A stretch of DNA of 64,000 nucleotides, taken from Trichosporon coremiiforme (Eukaryota > Basidiomycota > Tremellomycetes > Trichosporonales > Trichosporonaceae). The stretch spans positions 496,001-560,000 of the forward strand of contig BCJJ01000020.1 in the NCBI GenBank assembly GCA_039545355.1. Reading direction: 5' to 3'. Every line of letters begins with the position of its first letter. The first letter of the stretch is position 1. The notes beneath the pieces are model-generated. The model searched no databases. It was not told where the DNA came from and saw nothing but the letters and a program-made list of their open reading frames with translations. The position numbers and the translations under genes are program-made. Below, piece by piece: positions 22,375 through 32,975 of this stretch.

Positions 22375-23376
22375 TTAGGCCACTTTGGTGGCGAACCAGA
22401 CCTTGTCGACGGACGAGGGGGAGCCCGACGCCTGCCGAGTCGTCAAGGTCGGCTTGGGGGGGATTGCGGGAGAAGTGCGAGGCTTGACGGTCTTACGCCT
22501 GTGCTCGTGCGCGTGTGTGCCTGCGAACGCGCGCTTGTTGCTCCTCGCGTCCGTCGCGAGGTCGCGCATGTCGCGGGGCGAGATCTCATGGAAGTCGACC
22601 CGCTTCCGCGTCACATTGTTCCCGAGGAAGAAGTTGTAGATGTCCGCCGTGTCAGCCGGCAGCGAGGTAGGGCGGCCTACGAGCCCAGCGGCAGAGCGCG
22701 AGGACACGGGGAACGCCGAAATCGGGCGAGGACCTAACGATGAGAACGTCGAGGGTGGGGGGATGTGGGAGGCGGGTCCGGCGCTAGCGGACACGATGCG
22801 ACGCTGCGGACGAGGAGGCACGGGAGGGCTGTTCTGCGACGACGATGACGAGTCCGAGGGTGTGCGCGAGGTCGGGCGCGGCGAGAGGCGTGCCGGAGGA
22901 GAGCAGCGCCGTTGAGGAGCTTCGGGTAAGGGAAAGCCGCGCGCAGACGCAGGTGACGAGCACCCGCTGCTAGGCGGGCGGGGGTCGAACGGGCTCTGGG
23001 GCGGGTGCCACTCGCTCTCATCCGTGTTGAGCTTGAGAACGGGCCCGCGCTTGCGCCCGCCGACGAGCGTGCCGTAGCTCTTCCCGTTAACGACGGGGAG
23101 CTGGACTGGTGTCGCCTTGTTGGGCGTTTGGCGGGGTGTTTGACGAGGCGTGGGCAGAGGAACGCGCTGGGTAGGGTGATGGTCGTCGAGAGATCCCCGC
23201 ATCGTCTTGACGTGGCCGATCGAGTCGGTCGCGAATAACAGCGGCAGCGAGGAAGGCTGCGGCGCCGAGATCATGTCCTTGCGCTTCCGGTAGCGCGCCG
23301 TGTCCTGCTCCTGGCGGGGTTTCTTCTTGCGCTGCGACAGCGAGAACCACGGCTGGTACGTCGAGAACGGGGGCAT
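22375..23376 (-). CDS. Basic, Pro/Ser-rich hypothetical protein
   Basis: A single exon of 333 residues. I start it at the ATG at 23376 (MPPFSTYQPWFSLSQRKKK) because the longer frame has no upstream ATG and the A-rich leader before this ATG is a good context. The protein is largely disordered with several basic patches. A PTPRQTPRQTPNKATP stretch holds short repeats. A better conserved-looking segment, ADIYNFFLGNNVTRKRVDF followed by EISPRDMRDLATDARSNKRAF, is at about residues 255-300. I do not recognise a family. It is flanked by long gene-free DNA on both sides. Confidence 0.72.
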   Translation of the reverse strand: MPPFSTYQPWFSLSQRKKKPRQEQDTARYRKRKDMISAPQPSSLPLLFATDSIGHVKTMRGSLDDHHPTQRVPLPTPRQTPRQTPNKATPVQLPVVNGKSYGTLVGGRKRGPVLKLNTDESEWHPPQSPFDPRPPSSGCSSPASARGFPLPEAPQRRCSPPARLSPRPTSRTPSDSSSSSQNSPPVPPRPQRRIVSASAGPASHIPPPSTFSSLGPRPISAFPVSSRSAAGLVGRPTSLPADTADIYNFFLGNNVTRKRVDFHEISPRDMRDLATDARSNKRAFAGTHAHEHRRKTVKPRTSPAIPPKPTLTTRQASGSPSSVDKVWFATKVA

Positions 23377-24340
23377 GTTGTTGTTGTTTGGTTCAAGGGT
23401 CGATGAAGTCAGACGCGCGCGGGCGTGGGCGTCGAGCAAGATGTGTGAGGTGTTGGGAGTGCGATCGTGTGATGTTCAGTGTTAGAGTCGATGGCAAGAC
23501 GAGTGGTGCTGGTGCGGGGGTATCGGTGACAGGAGGCAGTCGAGCAAGTGATGGACAGCTTGGCTCGGAGGACGGAGCATATACAGAGAGAGTATGATCG
23601 AGAAAGCTGGGAAGGGGGGGCCTGCGGAGTCATGTGTCACGAAACACGCCTGGGGAGCGAGGCTGGCCGCTGAACCGTCGAGCGTGCATGGCGTCGGGTG
23701 ATCTCAACGTAGCGCATAGGGCTGCTTGGGCCGGCTGGTGGTGACTAGGTGTCGACGTGCATCGCGTGCATCGGGCCAGGCGTCTAGGCGTCTAGGCGTC
23801 TGGGCGCAGTGGATCCACGTTGGGATGAATGATCACGCCCTGTCGCCGCTAAGCCACCGCCCGTCCATCGTAACGCAACTTGCATATCCCCGTTCGCACT
23901 CCAACGGGTGGGACACTCCCTTCGACCATCCTTGAGTGTTGCAACACAATGAATGGGACTCAGTTCAGACAGAGTGGACAAAATCAAACGCGTCAAGACT
24001 TTCTACAACAGGTGATGTACAACAACAAACACATCCTGAATGTTAAATTCCCCAAGGTGCCCCGGATTTCCTCTCCACACAGCGACGACCCCGACTCTAT
24101 GGCTACTTTGACTTGAGACTTCTGACTTCTACGACCTCTAACGACAACACGGCACTGATGCTTCTTAGGGGGAAGCTCGCTGACCCCATCGGACGACCGC
24201 TTCTTGCCCTCGCCAAAGCTCCCAGTCCGCCACCCACGACCCCTTGATGGCGTATCCAGCGTCTTCCACTCCCATGGAGAAAGAGCCGGCGGCTGTCCGC
24301 AGACACGGTTGATGGCTCGCTGGGCGAGCTTGCACATGGT
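23377..24340. other. Gene-poor region upstream of the basic protein
   Basis: This should hold the promoter of the minus-strand gene starting at 23376. A tandem repeat of AGGCGTCT (three copies) lies at 23778-23801. The open frame 24337-23993 on the minus strand begins right after the stop of the next minus-strand ORF, shows no recognisable motif, and is left uncalled. Confidence 0.5.
23778..23801 (+). repeat. Tandem 8-mer AGGCGTCT x3
   Basis: Three exact head-to-tail copies of AGGCGTCT, followed by GGGCG. Intergenic. No known role. Confidence 0.75.
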
Positions 24341-25030
24341 CTAGCTTGCCTTCTTCTCGACCACGGCGATGGCGGATATGAGAAGATCGATGCCGACGGC
24401 GGCATCGAACAGGATGGGATAGTCGATCCTCAATGGCAATGCACGCGCGAGCGCGTAAGCGGGGGCGGGACCGGGGCTCGCAACTCGGGGGCAGTATCTG
24501 GAACCAAGGGTACCAGTACTTGGGGCTGAGCGACGGTGGTTGTTCCCCCTCAAGAACTGGTGATGGTGAGGCCAGGTTTGTTTGTGGCTGTTCTTGATGG
24601 CCCGCCTAAGCAGCTTGTTGGGCTTGTCAACTCGCCTTGTGCGTGAGGTCTTGGGACGAGACCGACTGTACCGCGTCACGGGCGCTGGAGGATCGCAGGT
24701 TTCGGAAGAGAGCGGATGTGGAGGGGGGCCAGCCAGCCAGCGGGCGAGCTTGACCGACCAGCCGTAGTACCCACCTGGGGGCGAGGACCTGCTGGGATCC
24801 ACCTGACCGTGAGGCATGAGGCGGTCGTAGTACTCGTCCTCGTCGAAGATCCGGAGCTGATGGCAGGCTGTCGAGCGAGTGCAGCTTTCTTCCTCTGGAA
24901 AGCAGGTGGGAGCAGCGAGCGTGATAGGCAGCGCAGGAGCTCGCGCGAGAGGGGAGGTTGGCTGGATGCCCCGCGGAACCCTTAGGCGAGAGGCAGCGTG
25001 GGGAGTGCTGCGCTGGACGACAGGCAACAT
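24341..25030 (-). CDS. Doubtful ORF, possible mitochondrial protein
   Basis: An open frame of 229 residues from the ATG at 25030 (MLPVVQRSTPHAASRLRVPR). The first ~45 residues are rich in Arg, Ser, Ala and Pro with no acidic residues, like a mitochondrial targeting presequence. An acidic Tyr-rich patch (FDEDEYYDRLM) and a hydrophobic C-terminal segment (YPILFDAAVGIDLLISAIAV) follow. I do not recognise a family. Another long minus-strand frame overlaps it (to about 25502), so either may be wrong, and unseen introns could alter both. Treat as a weak prediction. Confidence 0.35.
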   Translation of the reverse strand: MLPVVQRSTPHAASRLRVPRGIQPTSPLARAPALPITLAAPTCFPEEESCTRSTACHQLRIFDEDEYYDRLMPHGQVDPSRSSPPGGYYGWSVKLARWLAGPPPHPLSSETCDPPAPVTRYSRSRPKTSRTRRVDKPNKLLRRAIKNSHKQTWPHHHQFLRGNNHRRSAPSTGTLGSRYCPRVASPGPAPAYALARALPLRIDYPILFDAAVGIDLLISAIAVVEKKAS

Positions 25031-25303
25031 GGCAGCGGCTGACGAGTATGGTCGGCGAAGTGTGAGTGAAATGTGTAGATATGAGAAGCGGGGTTTCAAT
25101 TAAACGACTCGGAGAGTAATCAACTCGGAGAGGGATGGCGAGGGAAAGAAGACAGACAGCGGGCTTGGGAGGTAAGAAGTCAACAAGAACGGGGCGCGAC
25201 TGGGCTGACCGAGGGTGGTCCGCACCACCAGGTCCTGCGGGCACTAGCGCCAGATTCTTCCGCGACCTTTGATAGCGACCGGTACAACCCATTCTGTGCT
25301 CAG

Positions 25304-25347
25304 TGCGTACTGCATGCGTACTGCATGCGTACTGCATGCGTACTGCA
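25304..25347 (+). repeat. 11-base minisatellite TGCGTACTGCA x4
   Basis: Four exact tandem copies of TGCGTACTGCA, followed by the start of a fifth that degenerates (TGTTGCA). The junctions contain the palindrome TGCATGCG/GCATGC. The 11-base length is close to one helical turn. A single related unit, ACTGCGTACTGCAAG, occurs at about 26091. Confidence 0.9.
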
Positions 25348-26207
25348 TGTTGCACACGTTCCGGAGCGCAGAGTTGGCTGTGTGGAGTACGCTCGGCGGA
25401 TCTGCACCTGCACTGTGGCTCGTTGTGTGCCTTCTGCTCGTGTCTCGGAACGAGCTGCGTCCGGACCACAAAGGTTTTGGCGGCAAACACCCTGGGGGAC
25501 AAGCCGCAACCGTAGCAAAGAGCACGATGTTTATGCCTGTAGCCCGGTAATTTCCCTTGTCAGGAGGGCTTAAGAATGAGCATAGGCAGGCACCTCCGAT
25601 CGGTTGCTAAACAAGAACGGACGCTGATCCACTAGATGGACAGCAAAAGATCATACTTAGATGCGCAAGTCACGGCCGTCTGCCGACTGACGAATAAGGG
25701 GCAGCTATTCCCGGTTGTAATGGAGCTGCATGCTGAAGCCCGGCGGCGGACAGCAGAGTTCATCCAGCTACAGGTGCAATGCAGATATCGGCAGCCGCCC
25801 CCGCCGCTCGATTCTGCGGTGTACCACCTGGGCATCCTGGGCATCCAACGCAGGGACCTAAGACAGCAGACATCCTGGGAGTTAACAGAGGAGCTGGGTA
25901 CTCAAAACATCAAGCACTCTGTTCCACCCGGTCCCTTGAAGTTGGAAGCTTCCCAAGGGCACACAGACGATGTCAGTAACCTCGTCTGAACTGAGGGTTG
26001 ATCTGGCTGATCTGTGTGGTCGTGGAACAGCTCCATGCCTCCTTGCCACATCCGAGCGCACCTGTCATCAATCATCTCATTCCCAACATACTGCGTACTG
26101 CAAGCTCCAGTCGTTGCAGAGCGCAGAGCCAGAAAGTGAACGACTTGACGAGTTGCCACCGCCAGGGCGCCGCTCGCACCAACTTTCAAGCGGTGGGTGA
26201 TCCGAGT

Positions 26208-26227
26208 TGACGTCAGCTTTTGCCACC
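26208..26227. promoter_or_regulatory. CRE-like palindrome next to GGTGGCAAA nonamer
   Basis: TGACGTCA (26208-26215) is followed three bases later by TTTGCCACC (26219-26227), the reverse complement of GGTGGCAAA. Both are upstream of the plus-strand gene at 26906. Binding is inferred. Confidence 0.35.
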
Positions 26228-26905
26228 CAATGGATGGTGAATTCCTCGATTGCCTGAAACGGAAATCAGCTGCGATTGCGGGCAGCCCCTGGATCGAGAT
26301 TGCCCTGTGCGACACACAGTCAAGCAGACAAGCGCGCCGTGTGCATGTCAAAGCAGCCCAGAATGATGCAATGCTTGCACGAAAGGATGACGCAGATGTC
26401 CGTTACCAAGAGTGCTGCCGGTCGAGACAGCGTTCCAGCGTTTCGGATACGTTGCAACTTTGTAACCTGCCGCACCCGGTAACCACCGGTCGTCTGGCCC
26501 TCGGGCTGCTGCAACCCTTGGCAGGGAATCCACGTGCCAGGACCCGCGCTTCGTGTGACAAGGGACCCTGAGTTCCTCATGCAAGTCAGTTACGGCCACC
26601 CAGGAGCCAGTCCCAGCCAGTCCCAGCCAGTGGCCACTCGCTGCCTGGCCGAGTGAGCGGCCCACTGTACAGCGTCGACCGCCGCGAATCTCCAACTCTG
26701 GTACTCGTCCTTTTGTCGCCACGAACTCTGACCCCGCCGCCGTACCGAACTTGCATCGGGACCCCTGCTCACTGCTATTGTCGCCATTGTCTTTTGCCCA
26801 TCCACTCCGATCCCCTCCCACCGCGACACATCCATCCACCACGTATCTTGTCACGATCAACTTTTACCACGACTACTTCTTGACTGCACAGCGCATCCAG
26901 TCGCT

Positions 26906-29900
26906 ATGCCCGCTGCAGTCAAGAGACCTCGCCCGCCCACCAGCGACTCGGAGGCCTCGGGTCACGAACAACGCCTGGCTCCACCCATCGCCTTGAAACC
27001 CTCCCTCCGCCCTAGTCTCAGAGAGTACCGCGACCATGTGTCCGAGACCGACGCGACAGAGACCGAAGCCGAGGATGCAGAGGTCGAACTCAGCGGCATG
27101 CTCACATCCATCGAGCAGCTCACCGACGACGCCGACATCGACGCATCCCTCGCTTCGCTTCCTCAAAGCCCACCAGCGGCATATGGGAAGGGGAAGGGTG
27201 TCGACCCAGCCGAGCGCTGCCTAGCCCGTCCGAACAAGCGGAGCAGCAGCCTGTACCCGGTCAAGCGCGCCCCTACCACTCGCCGACGCGTCTCTCCCAG
27301 CTGCACTGTTCGTAGTTCTTCCCGACCTGAGCGGAGGTCGCTGACTCGTTCGCAGCTGCAGCCTCTGAAGCACACTCGCCGCATTGTGTCCCCCACTGAA
27401 TCAATCTACAACATCACGAAGTGCATCGACAGCCTTGTGAGTCCATGTGGCCTAACCTCGGCATGGCGTCGCTGACAATAGGCTACGAGCCCTAGCTCGC
27501 TGGAAGACGAAAAACGCGTATCTTCGTCTTTGTTACTGAGTCCCAGCGACCCCAGCAGCCGTAGTACCTCCTCTACCGAATCATTGTCGCCTGTTCCGCG
27601 GTCTCCCTCACCTGCGGCGGACTCGGAACCCAGCGAGGATGAAGCCGAGCGCGACTGGCTCGAGTCGCCGCTCGCCTACAAGCTCCGTCAGTCAGTGCGC
27701 CGTCGCCGTGGGAAACTCGCCAAGCGTCGCGCAGCTGCGGCGATCACTGACGACCGCATGGCAAAGAAAGGCAAGAAGTGGCACGAGTCCGAGACCCCAA
27801 GGGGGCGGTCTGCGCCGCTCACTGTTAAATCGCTCGAAAGCCTAGCACGGCAGATGGGCTACAAAGTAGTCCCAGCCAGTCCGAAGGCGACTAGTGAAGT
27901 CTCTGAGGAGCCTGAATATCTTTTCAAGATTCCCGAGCCTGTGAAAGAGGTCGACAGAGATACCACCCTCGACAGTTCGAGCAAGCCCCCCCTCTCTAGT
28001 CCGAAACAGATAGATACACTACTCGCTAGCCCCGTTGCCAGCTCCTCGAAGACACCGTCTCCCAAGAACAAGCGCGCAAGGCGCACCATCGACGAATCGA
28101 ACTCCGAGTCCGAGAAGCCTGTGCCCAAGCAAGCTAGAGCCGCCCCGACTACGGCCTTTGCGCTCCGCACGCTCTGGCCGTCCAAACGCCGTGAGAACAA
28201 GCGCACCACCGTTCGAGTCGTGCGCGACCGCTACGCCGGCTCCGTTCCGAAGAGCAAGCACAATGTCACTCCGAAGGCTCCTGTCCATCAAGTCGATGCC
28301 ACTGATGCCCAGTCCACTGTCCAAGCCACGAAGGCGGCGCCTGTCTCATCTGGCCGTGCACGCTTCCTCCGCCGTAAGATCAGGAGGTCTCACCGGTCCG
28401 TGGCGCTGCACCGCCCTTTGGAGCGCAAGACGCTGAACGGGTTCCACAAAGTTGATGCCCCGCTCGACGTCGCTCCGATGGCCGGGCATGAGTTTGTGCA
28501 TGTTCTGCACGCTACCGTCGTGAACCGGCGCGTGCGCAATGGCATGCTCGCGCGCCACCGCACGCGCACCGAGCAGGAGCACGTTAAGCGTGCTGTTCGT
28601 CCTCCTAGCCGCTGTCTGTCGGGCTCTCCATCAGATGAGGACGACGAGGTGGACATGCTGCTCGAGTCCGACGTGGAGATGCTCGACAACGAGGAGATTG
28701 AGGTTGCTCTGGCGCAGGCGCCAAGCAAGCTGAACGCTTCTCGGAAGCGTCCTCCCCGCGGCGGCGATCTCGCAGCCGAGCGTCGCGGCCGCCGCGCAAC
28801 TCTACGGCAAAATGAAGTCGCCGTACAGGCTGAGCGTCTTCGCGCTTTCTTCGCGGAGCGCGAGCAGCAGCGCGAAGCCGCCCGCGAGCGTCGGGACGCG
28901 ACGAAGCGCGCCGCGATCGAGTGGCTCATCGCCGAGCGGGAGCGGGAGCGTGAGGCGGCCGAAGCTGCCGAAGCGGCCCGCGTCGAGGCCGAGACAGCCG
29001 CTGAGGCTGAGGCCGAGCGCCAAGTCGCCGCGGAGCTGCAGGCTGAAGCGGAGCGCAGGGCGCAGGAAGAGCGCGAGGCTGCCGCAGCCGAGGCTTACGA
29101 GCAGGAACGGCTGCAGCTGCAAGCGCGCATTCGCGCGCGTACTGCCCGCCTGAACCCGGCGCTGCACCGCGAGCGCGTCCCGAGTGCTGGCTTCGTGGCT
29201 CCTGGCCGCATGCGCGCGGCGACAACGCCGATACGGACCTTCCACGAGGACGCTGAGGCATCCGCCTCAGCTGAAGCCCGCGTAGAGCACGAGATCGACA
29301 CGGTCGCCGAAGTCACTGAGGCGAGCGACACGGAGGGCTCCGAGGACGAGGACGACACCCCCGACACGCCCCGTCCCCCGCGCACGCCCTCCCCGGCCCC
29401 CCGGCAGGAGATCCCCATGGACTCGCCGCCGACGTACGAGTTCCCCTTCTTCCCGATTGTCCGGCCCACGCCGCGCGTCGCGCGTCCTCGTGTCGTGTCG
29501 CGTCAGCGCCGTGCTTCGGACCCGCCCTCATACGTTGAGTTCCGTGAACGCACCGACCGCTCCCCCTCCCCTCCCCCGCCTTACAACGCGCAGAGCGACC
29601 GCACGACGCTCATCTCGCCCATTTTCGTCGAGAGCGAGTCCGAGTCTGAGTCTGAGCCCGCGACTATCCGCGCTCGTCAATCGGACAGCATCGAGCGCCG
29701 CATGAGTCCTGTGACGCCTACGCCTGCGCCGCGCCCCACCGGTTTTGGACTGGGCCGCTCTGTGAGGCGACCGGTTCACACCCTCCCCCGCCGCACTCTC
29801 CCAGGCTATCTGAGCATGGGCGAGTCTGACGAAAACATCGGCGCGCGTGTGTCCTCTGGCTCCGAGTCTGAATTCGTTCCCGAGTCCGATTCCGAGCCCG

Positions 29901-29962
29901 AGCAAGAGCCCGAGCCCGCGCCGATCGTGCGCACCATTGGCCGCTGGTTCGGCTTTTGGTGA
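26906..29962 (+). CDS. Large disordered hypothetical protein with E/A/R coiled coil
   Basis: Two exons, 26906-27436 and 27482-29962, encode 1003 residues. The 45-base intron has GTGAGT and ends GCTGACAATAG. The N-terminal half is basic and Ser/Pro-rich, with many Lys-Arg clusters such as RRRRGKLAKRR, fitting nuclear targeting. Residues ~625-730 form a strongly charged Glu/Ala/Arg helix (EREREREAAEAAEAARVEAE), a likely coiled coil or single alpha helix. The C-terminus is Pro-rich, with a run of alternating Ser-Glu (ESESESESEPA) and a final WFGFW. No known domain was recognised. A scaffold or chromatin-linked role would be only a guess. Confidence 0.8.
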
Positions 29963-30056
29963 CGCATGACTTCAACGTAGTTTGTCTTTCATCTTATGGA
30001 TTCTTGTTATGGTTACATTGCTTAATGGTACAACATGCTCTGCTGATCTAAGGGGG

Positions 30057-31031
30057 CTAGAAGTTCCAGCCATACCCGTTCCCCTTGCCTGAGCGATAGA
30101 AGTCGCCGACGGCGGGTTCGCGCCACGCTGCGTTCTGTCTCCGCATCTTCCGGCGCTTGCTCTTACTGATCTCCTCGAACTCCTCAGGCGGAGAAGCGGG
30201 GAGGAAGACGTTGATGTGACCCCAGCCGTGCCCCTTCGCGAGCTTGGACTCGGGGAAATGCGCAACGAAACTGCGCGGGAGCTCCTTCGCTTTCGTGTAG
30301 ATCTTGTGTTCGTCTGATGGTGGCGGGGGGAGAGTCGGGTAGTGTTCATGAGCGAACTGAGCCTCGGAGGCGAGCTTGGATATCCGCTCCCTCTCCGCTT
30401 CAGGCAAGGGAACCAGGCGCGGATTCCGAGTCACTTCATAGTACTCCGTATCATCCAAGTTCACGTCGACCGGCGCAGCGAACAGCGGGAATTCTGATGT
30501 CAGCTTCATTATCACTGCTTCCCAGCGGCGGAGAGCGGAGAGTGGAAGGGAAAACTCGGACTCACGAACAAAGTCGTTCGTCGGCGGCGGCGGCGCCTCG
30601 GGCTTTGTAACAGCTTCAAGAGCAGCCTTCATGGCCCGCTCACGTTCCTTTCTCCGTTTCTTCTTTGCGTTCTGTTTCTCGGCTTTCGTCATCGGGCGGC
30701 CGAGGGCTGCTTCTGCTGCGGCGTCGGCGTCGGCGTCTGTCGTCGCTGCAGCTGCAGCTGCAGGAGCGGATGGAGTGGAGGGGACGGCGGGAGTAGAAGG
30801 ACGGGTATCGGTAGGAGCTACCGGGGTGATGCCGGCGAGGTCGATGTGCTCCTTCATCAGCTTCTCGTACGCTGAGACAAGCTCTGGTGGAGGGTCAAAC
30901 GGTTCCTCCTCCTCCACTTCCACCACTACCTCCTCCTCTGATCGTGGTGGCGGGTTCGGTATCGGGAGTTCGCCCACCGAGCTCGCCGAGCTCGCACTCG
31001 TCGTGCTACTCGTGCTCGCGCGTCGCTTCAT
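30057..31031 (-). CDS. Hypothetical acidic/Ala-rich protein, one probable intron
   Basis: The whole frame 31031-30057 is open for 324 residues. It contains a perfect-looking intron, 30565-30494 (GTGAGT donor, GAAGCTGACATCAG end), of 72 bases with no stop. Splicing (exons 31031-30566 and 30493-30057) gives 300 residues and retention gives 324. The N-terminus is Ser-rich, then acidic (EEEVVVEVEEEEPFDPP). A basic KAEKQNAKKKRRKERERAMK stretch follows. The C-terminal half looks conserved: NLDDTEYYEVTRNPRLVPLP, KELPRSFVAHFPESKLAKG and GWGHINVFLPASPPEEFEE, then a basic tail. I do not recognise the family. Divergent from Cwc21 across 187 bases. Confidence 0.78.
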   Translation of the reverse strand: MKRRASTSSTTSASSASSVGELPIPNPPPRSEEEVVVEVEEEEPFDPPPELVSAYEKLMKEHIDLAGITPVAPTDTRPSTPAVPSTPSAPAAAAAATTDADADAAAEAALGRPMTKAEKQNAKKKRRKERERAMKAALEAVTKPEAPPPPTNDFVRESEFSLPLSALRRWEAVIMKLTSEFPLFAAPVDVNLDDTEYYEVTRNPRLVPLPEAERERISKLASEAQFAHEHYPTLPPPPSDEHKIYTKAKELPRSFVAHFPESKLAKGHGWGHINVFLPASPPEEFEEISKSKRRKMRRQNAAWREPAVGDFYRSGKGNGYGWNF

Positions 31032-31218
31032 TGTCGTTCCTCTTGGATCTCGGTATCAACAGTGCGGTTTCAGGCTGTGGTCTCCGAAATCTAATCGGCC
31101 TCCACTCTGGTGGCAAAGTGCCACACGTCCAAACGCCGACTCTTGACTCACCCAGCAGCGCGTCACTTGATTTCAGTCTGTACGGTGGAGAACTTGGAAC
31201 TGCATCAACCGCGTGATC
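31032..31218. promoter_or_regulatory. Short bidirectional promoter with GGTGGCAAA
   Basis: Only 187 bases separate the divergent starts of the unknown gene and Cwc21. An exact GGTGGCAAA lies at 31109-31117, near the middle. The shortness makes a shared core promoter likely. Confidence 0.5.
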
Positions 31219-32698
31219 ATGTCGTACAACAACATCGGACTCTCGACCGCGAGGGGGAGGTGAGTGCGAACGGAGCGAGCCCCCAATCCTACTTTAACGG
31301 GGCATTCCCCTCTAGCAAGGAGGAACTGCGGCAGCTGAGCAGTCTTGGAATAAGCTGACCCCTCAGTGGCACGAACGGCTTCATCCAGCGCAACTCGGCA
31401 TCGCTGGCCGTGCGCTCTGGCCCGCCTGGCGGCTTCGGAGGCCAGCAGAGCTACGAGGACTACCTGAACGAGATCGCGAAGCCGCCCATCCACCGCAACC
31501 CCGACGCGGGAATTCTCGAGCATGAGCGCAAGCGCCAGGTCGAGATCAAGTGTTTGGAACTCCGGGATCAGCTGGAGGATGAGGGGTGAGTGCTGCGAGC
31601 GGCGAGCGAAGCGAGTCGCAAGCCCCTTCTGCAGAACCTGCAAGTACAGGTCCAACAGACGAGGAGAGAACCGTCGACACGGTAGACCCGCGGCCTTTCG
31701 ACATTGCCGGTTGTCGAGAGGTGATTCGGGCCAGCGAATAACAAAGCGTGCTCGGATCTGCCCAAAGACCGTTCTTCTATTCTGTGGGAAATGTGCGGGG
31801 GACGGCGTTTGGACAACTCTTACTAACCTCTCACAGGATGGACGACGACGAGATCGAGGACCGCGTCTCGCGGCTGCGGGAGAAGCTGACCGCGGCCAAC
31901 GTGACGTTGAACGCGCGGCAGGCGAAGGACTCGCACTCAATCGCGGCGGCGAAGGAGGTCGAGATGGGCCGCATGAAGAATGCGCTCAGAATCAGCGCAG
32001 ACCATGTCGAGGGCAAGGCGTTCCACAGGGAGACGGAGGAGGAGCGCGCGATCCGTCTCGCTGAGCGCGAGGAGAAGGAGAGGCAGAAGATTGAGGAGGC
32101 CGTCGAGCGTGAGCGCGAGATGGAGCGCCGCAAGAGGGAGTTCGAGGAGAAGGAGAAGCTCCGCAGGCGAGAGGAGTACAAGCGTCGTCGGGAGGAGGAG
32201 AAGCGTCGTCGGAGGGAGGAGCGTGCTCGCCGTCGTGAGCGTGATGACCGGAGCCGGTCTCGTTCGCCGGTCCGCCGACGAGACGATAGCCGTTCCCCCG
32301 CCCCGAGACGCAGGGACGACAGTCGCTCCCCCGTTCGTCGCCGCGATGACTCAGCCAGCCCTCCGCGCAGGAGGAGTGACTCTCGCAGCCCTCCCCCGAG
32401 ACGCAAGAGGGACGCATCGACGCCTCCCCGCCGCCGAGACGATTCGGACAGCCCGCCCCGCCGTCGTCGTGACGACAGCCGCTCGAGGTCGCGCTCGCCC
32501 CCGCGCCGCAGGGAGGACAGCTTCACCCCTCCACGCCGTACCGAGCGCCGCGAGGCTTACGCGTCCCGCACGCCTGAGCCTGAGCGCGGGCGTTCCGTGT
32601 CCCGCACGCCGAGCAGGAGACGCAGCGAGTCGCCGTGCCGCTCGCGCTCGCCGAGGAAGGTCAAGCGCCGCGAGGCGTCGCATTCGGATGACGAGTAG
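31219..32698 (+). CDS. CWC21: Pre-mRNA splicing factor Cwc21 (SRRM2 N-terminal homologue)
   Basis: Three exons, 31219-31259, 31367-31585 and 31837-32698, give 373 residues. The start [20 protein letters not shown] is the highly conserved Cwc21/SRRM2 N-terminus. It is followed by the cwf21 segment [19 protein letters not shown] and [16 protein letters not shown]. Known members bind Prp8 and Snu114 in the active spliceosome near the 5' splice site. The middle is a long E/R/K helix. The last ~140 residues are an Arg-Ser domain with many [13 protein letters not shown] repeats, much longer than in yeast Cwc21 and closer to animal SRRM2. The second intron is 251 bases, long for this window. Confidence 0.95.
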
Positions 32699-32975
32699 GC
32701 TGATCGGCCGCTAGGCTGTGAGCTCGTGAAGCAGTGAACGCTCTAGGAGCCCAGGAAACGACAAAACTGTATCAACACCACCGCAAAAGCTACTTCTCAT
32801 GCACCACTAGTCCTCTGTTGTTCCAGTATTGTACGATGCTAGTTCACAACGATGCATTCCAGCTTTGGCTGCTCTGCTACTGTGACTTAATTCCTAATGA
32901 CTTAAATGACTCATGATGATGACCCGACGAGGCGCGCGAAGACGCTTGCATCAGCGCAAGAGGGTGTGTGTATAC

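Larger units (their letters stand above)
25031..26905. other. Gene-poor region with minisatellite
   Basis: No supported gene. A plus-strand frame with an ATG at 25636 (117 codons) and minus-strand frames at 25902-26860 show no motif and overlap. An 11-base minisatellite lies at 25304-25347. A TGACGTCA site (26208-26215) sits next to TTTGCCACC (26219-26227), about 680 bases before the ATG at 26906. The final 200 bases are C-rich and pyrimidine-rich, fitting a promoter and leader. Confidence 0.55.

Noticed and set aside
23993..24337. A minus-strand frame of 114 codons just after the stop of the doubtful ORF
   Set aside because: No domain or usable splice site joins it to the upstream frame. 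The composition is like random GC-rich DNA.
25636..25989. A plus-strand frame with ATG, 117 codons
   Set aside because: No motif, no splice or promoter signal, and overlapping frames on the other strand. Left as noncoding.
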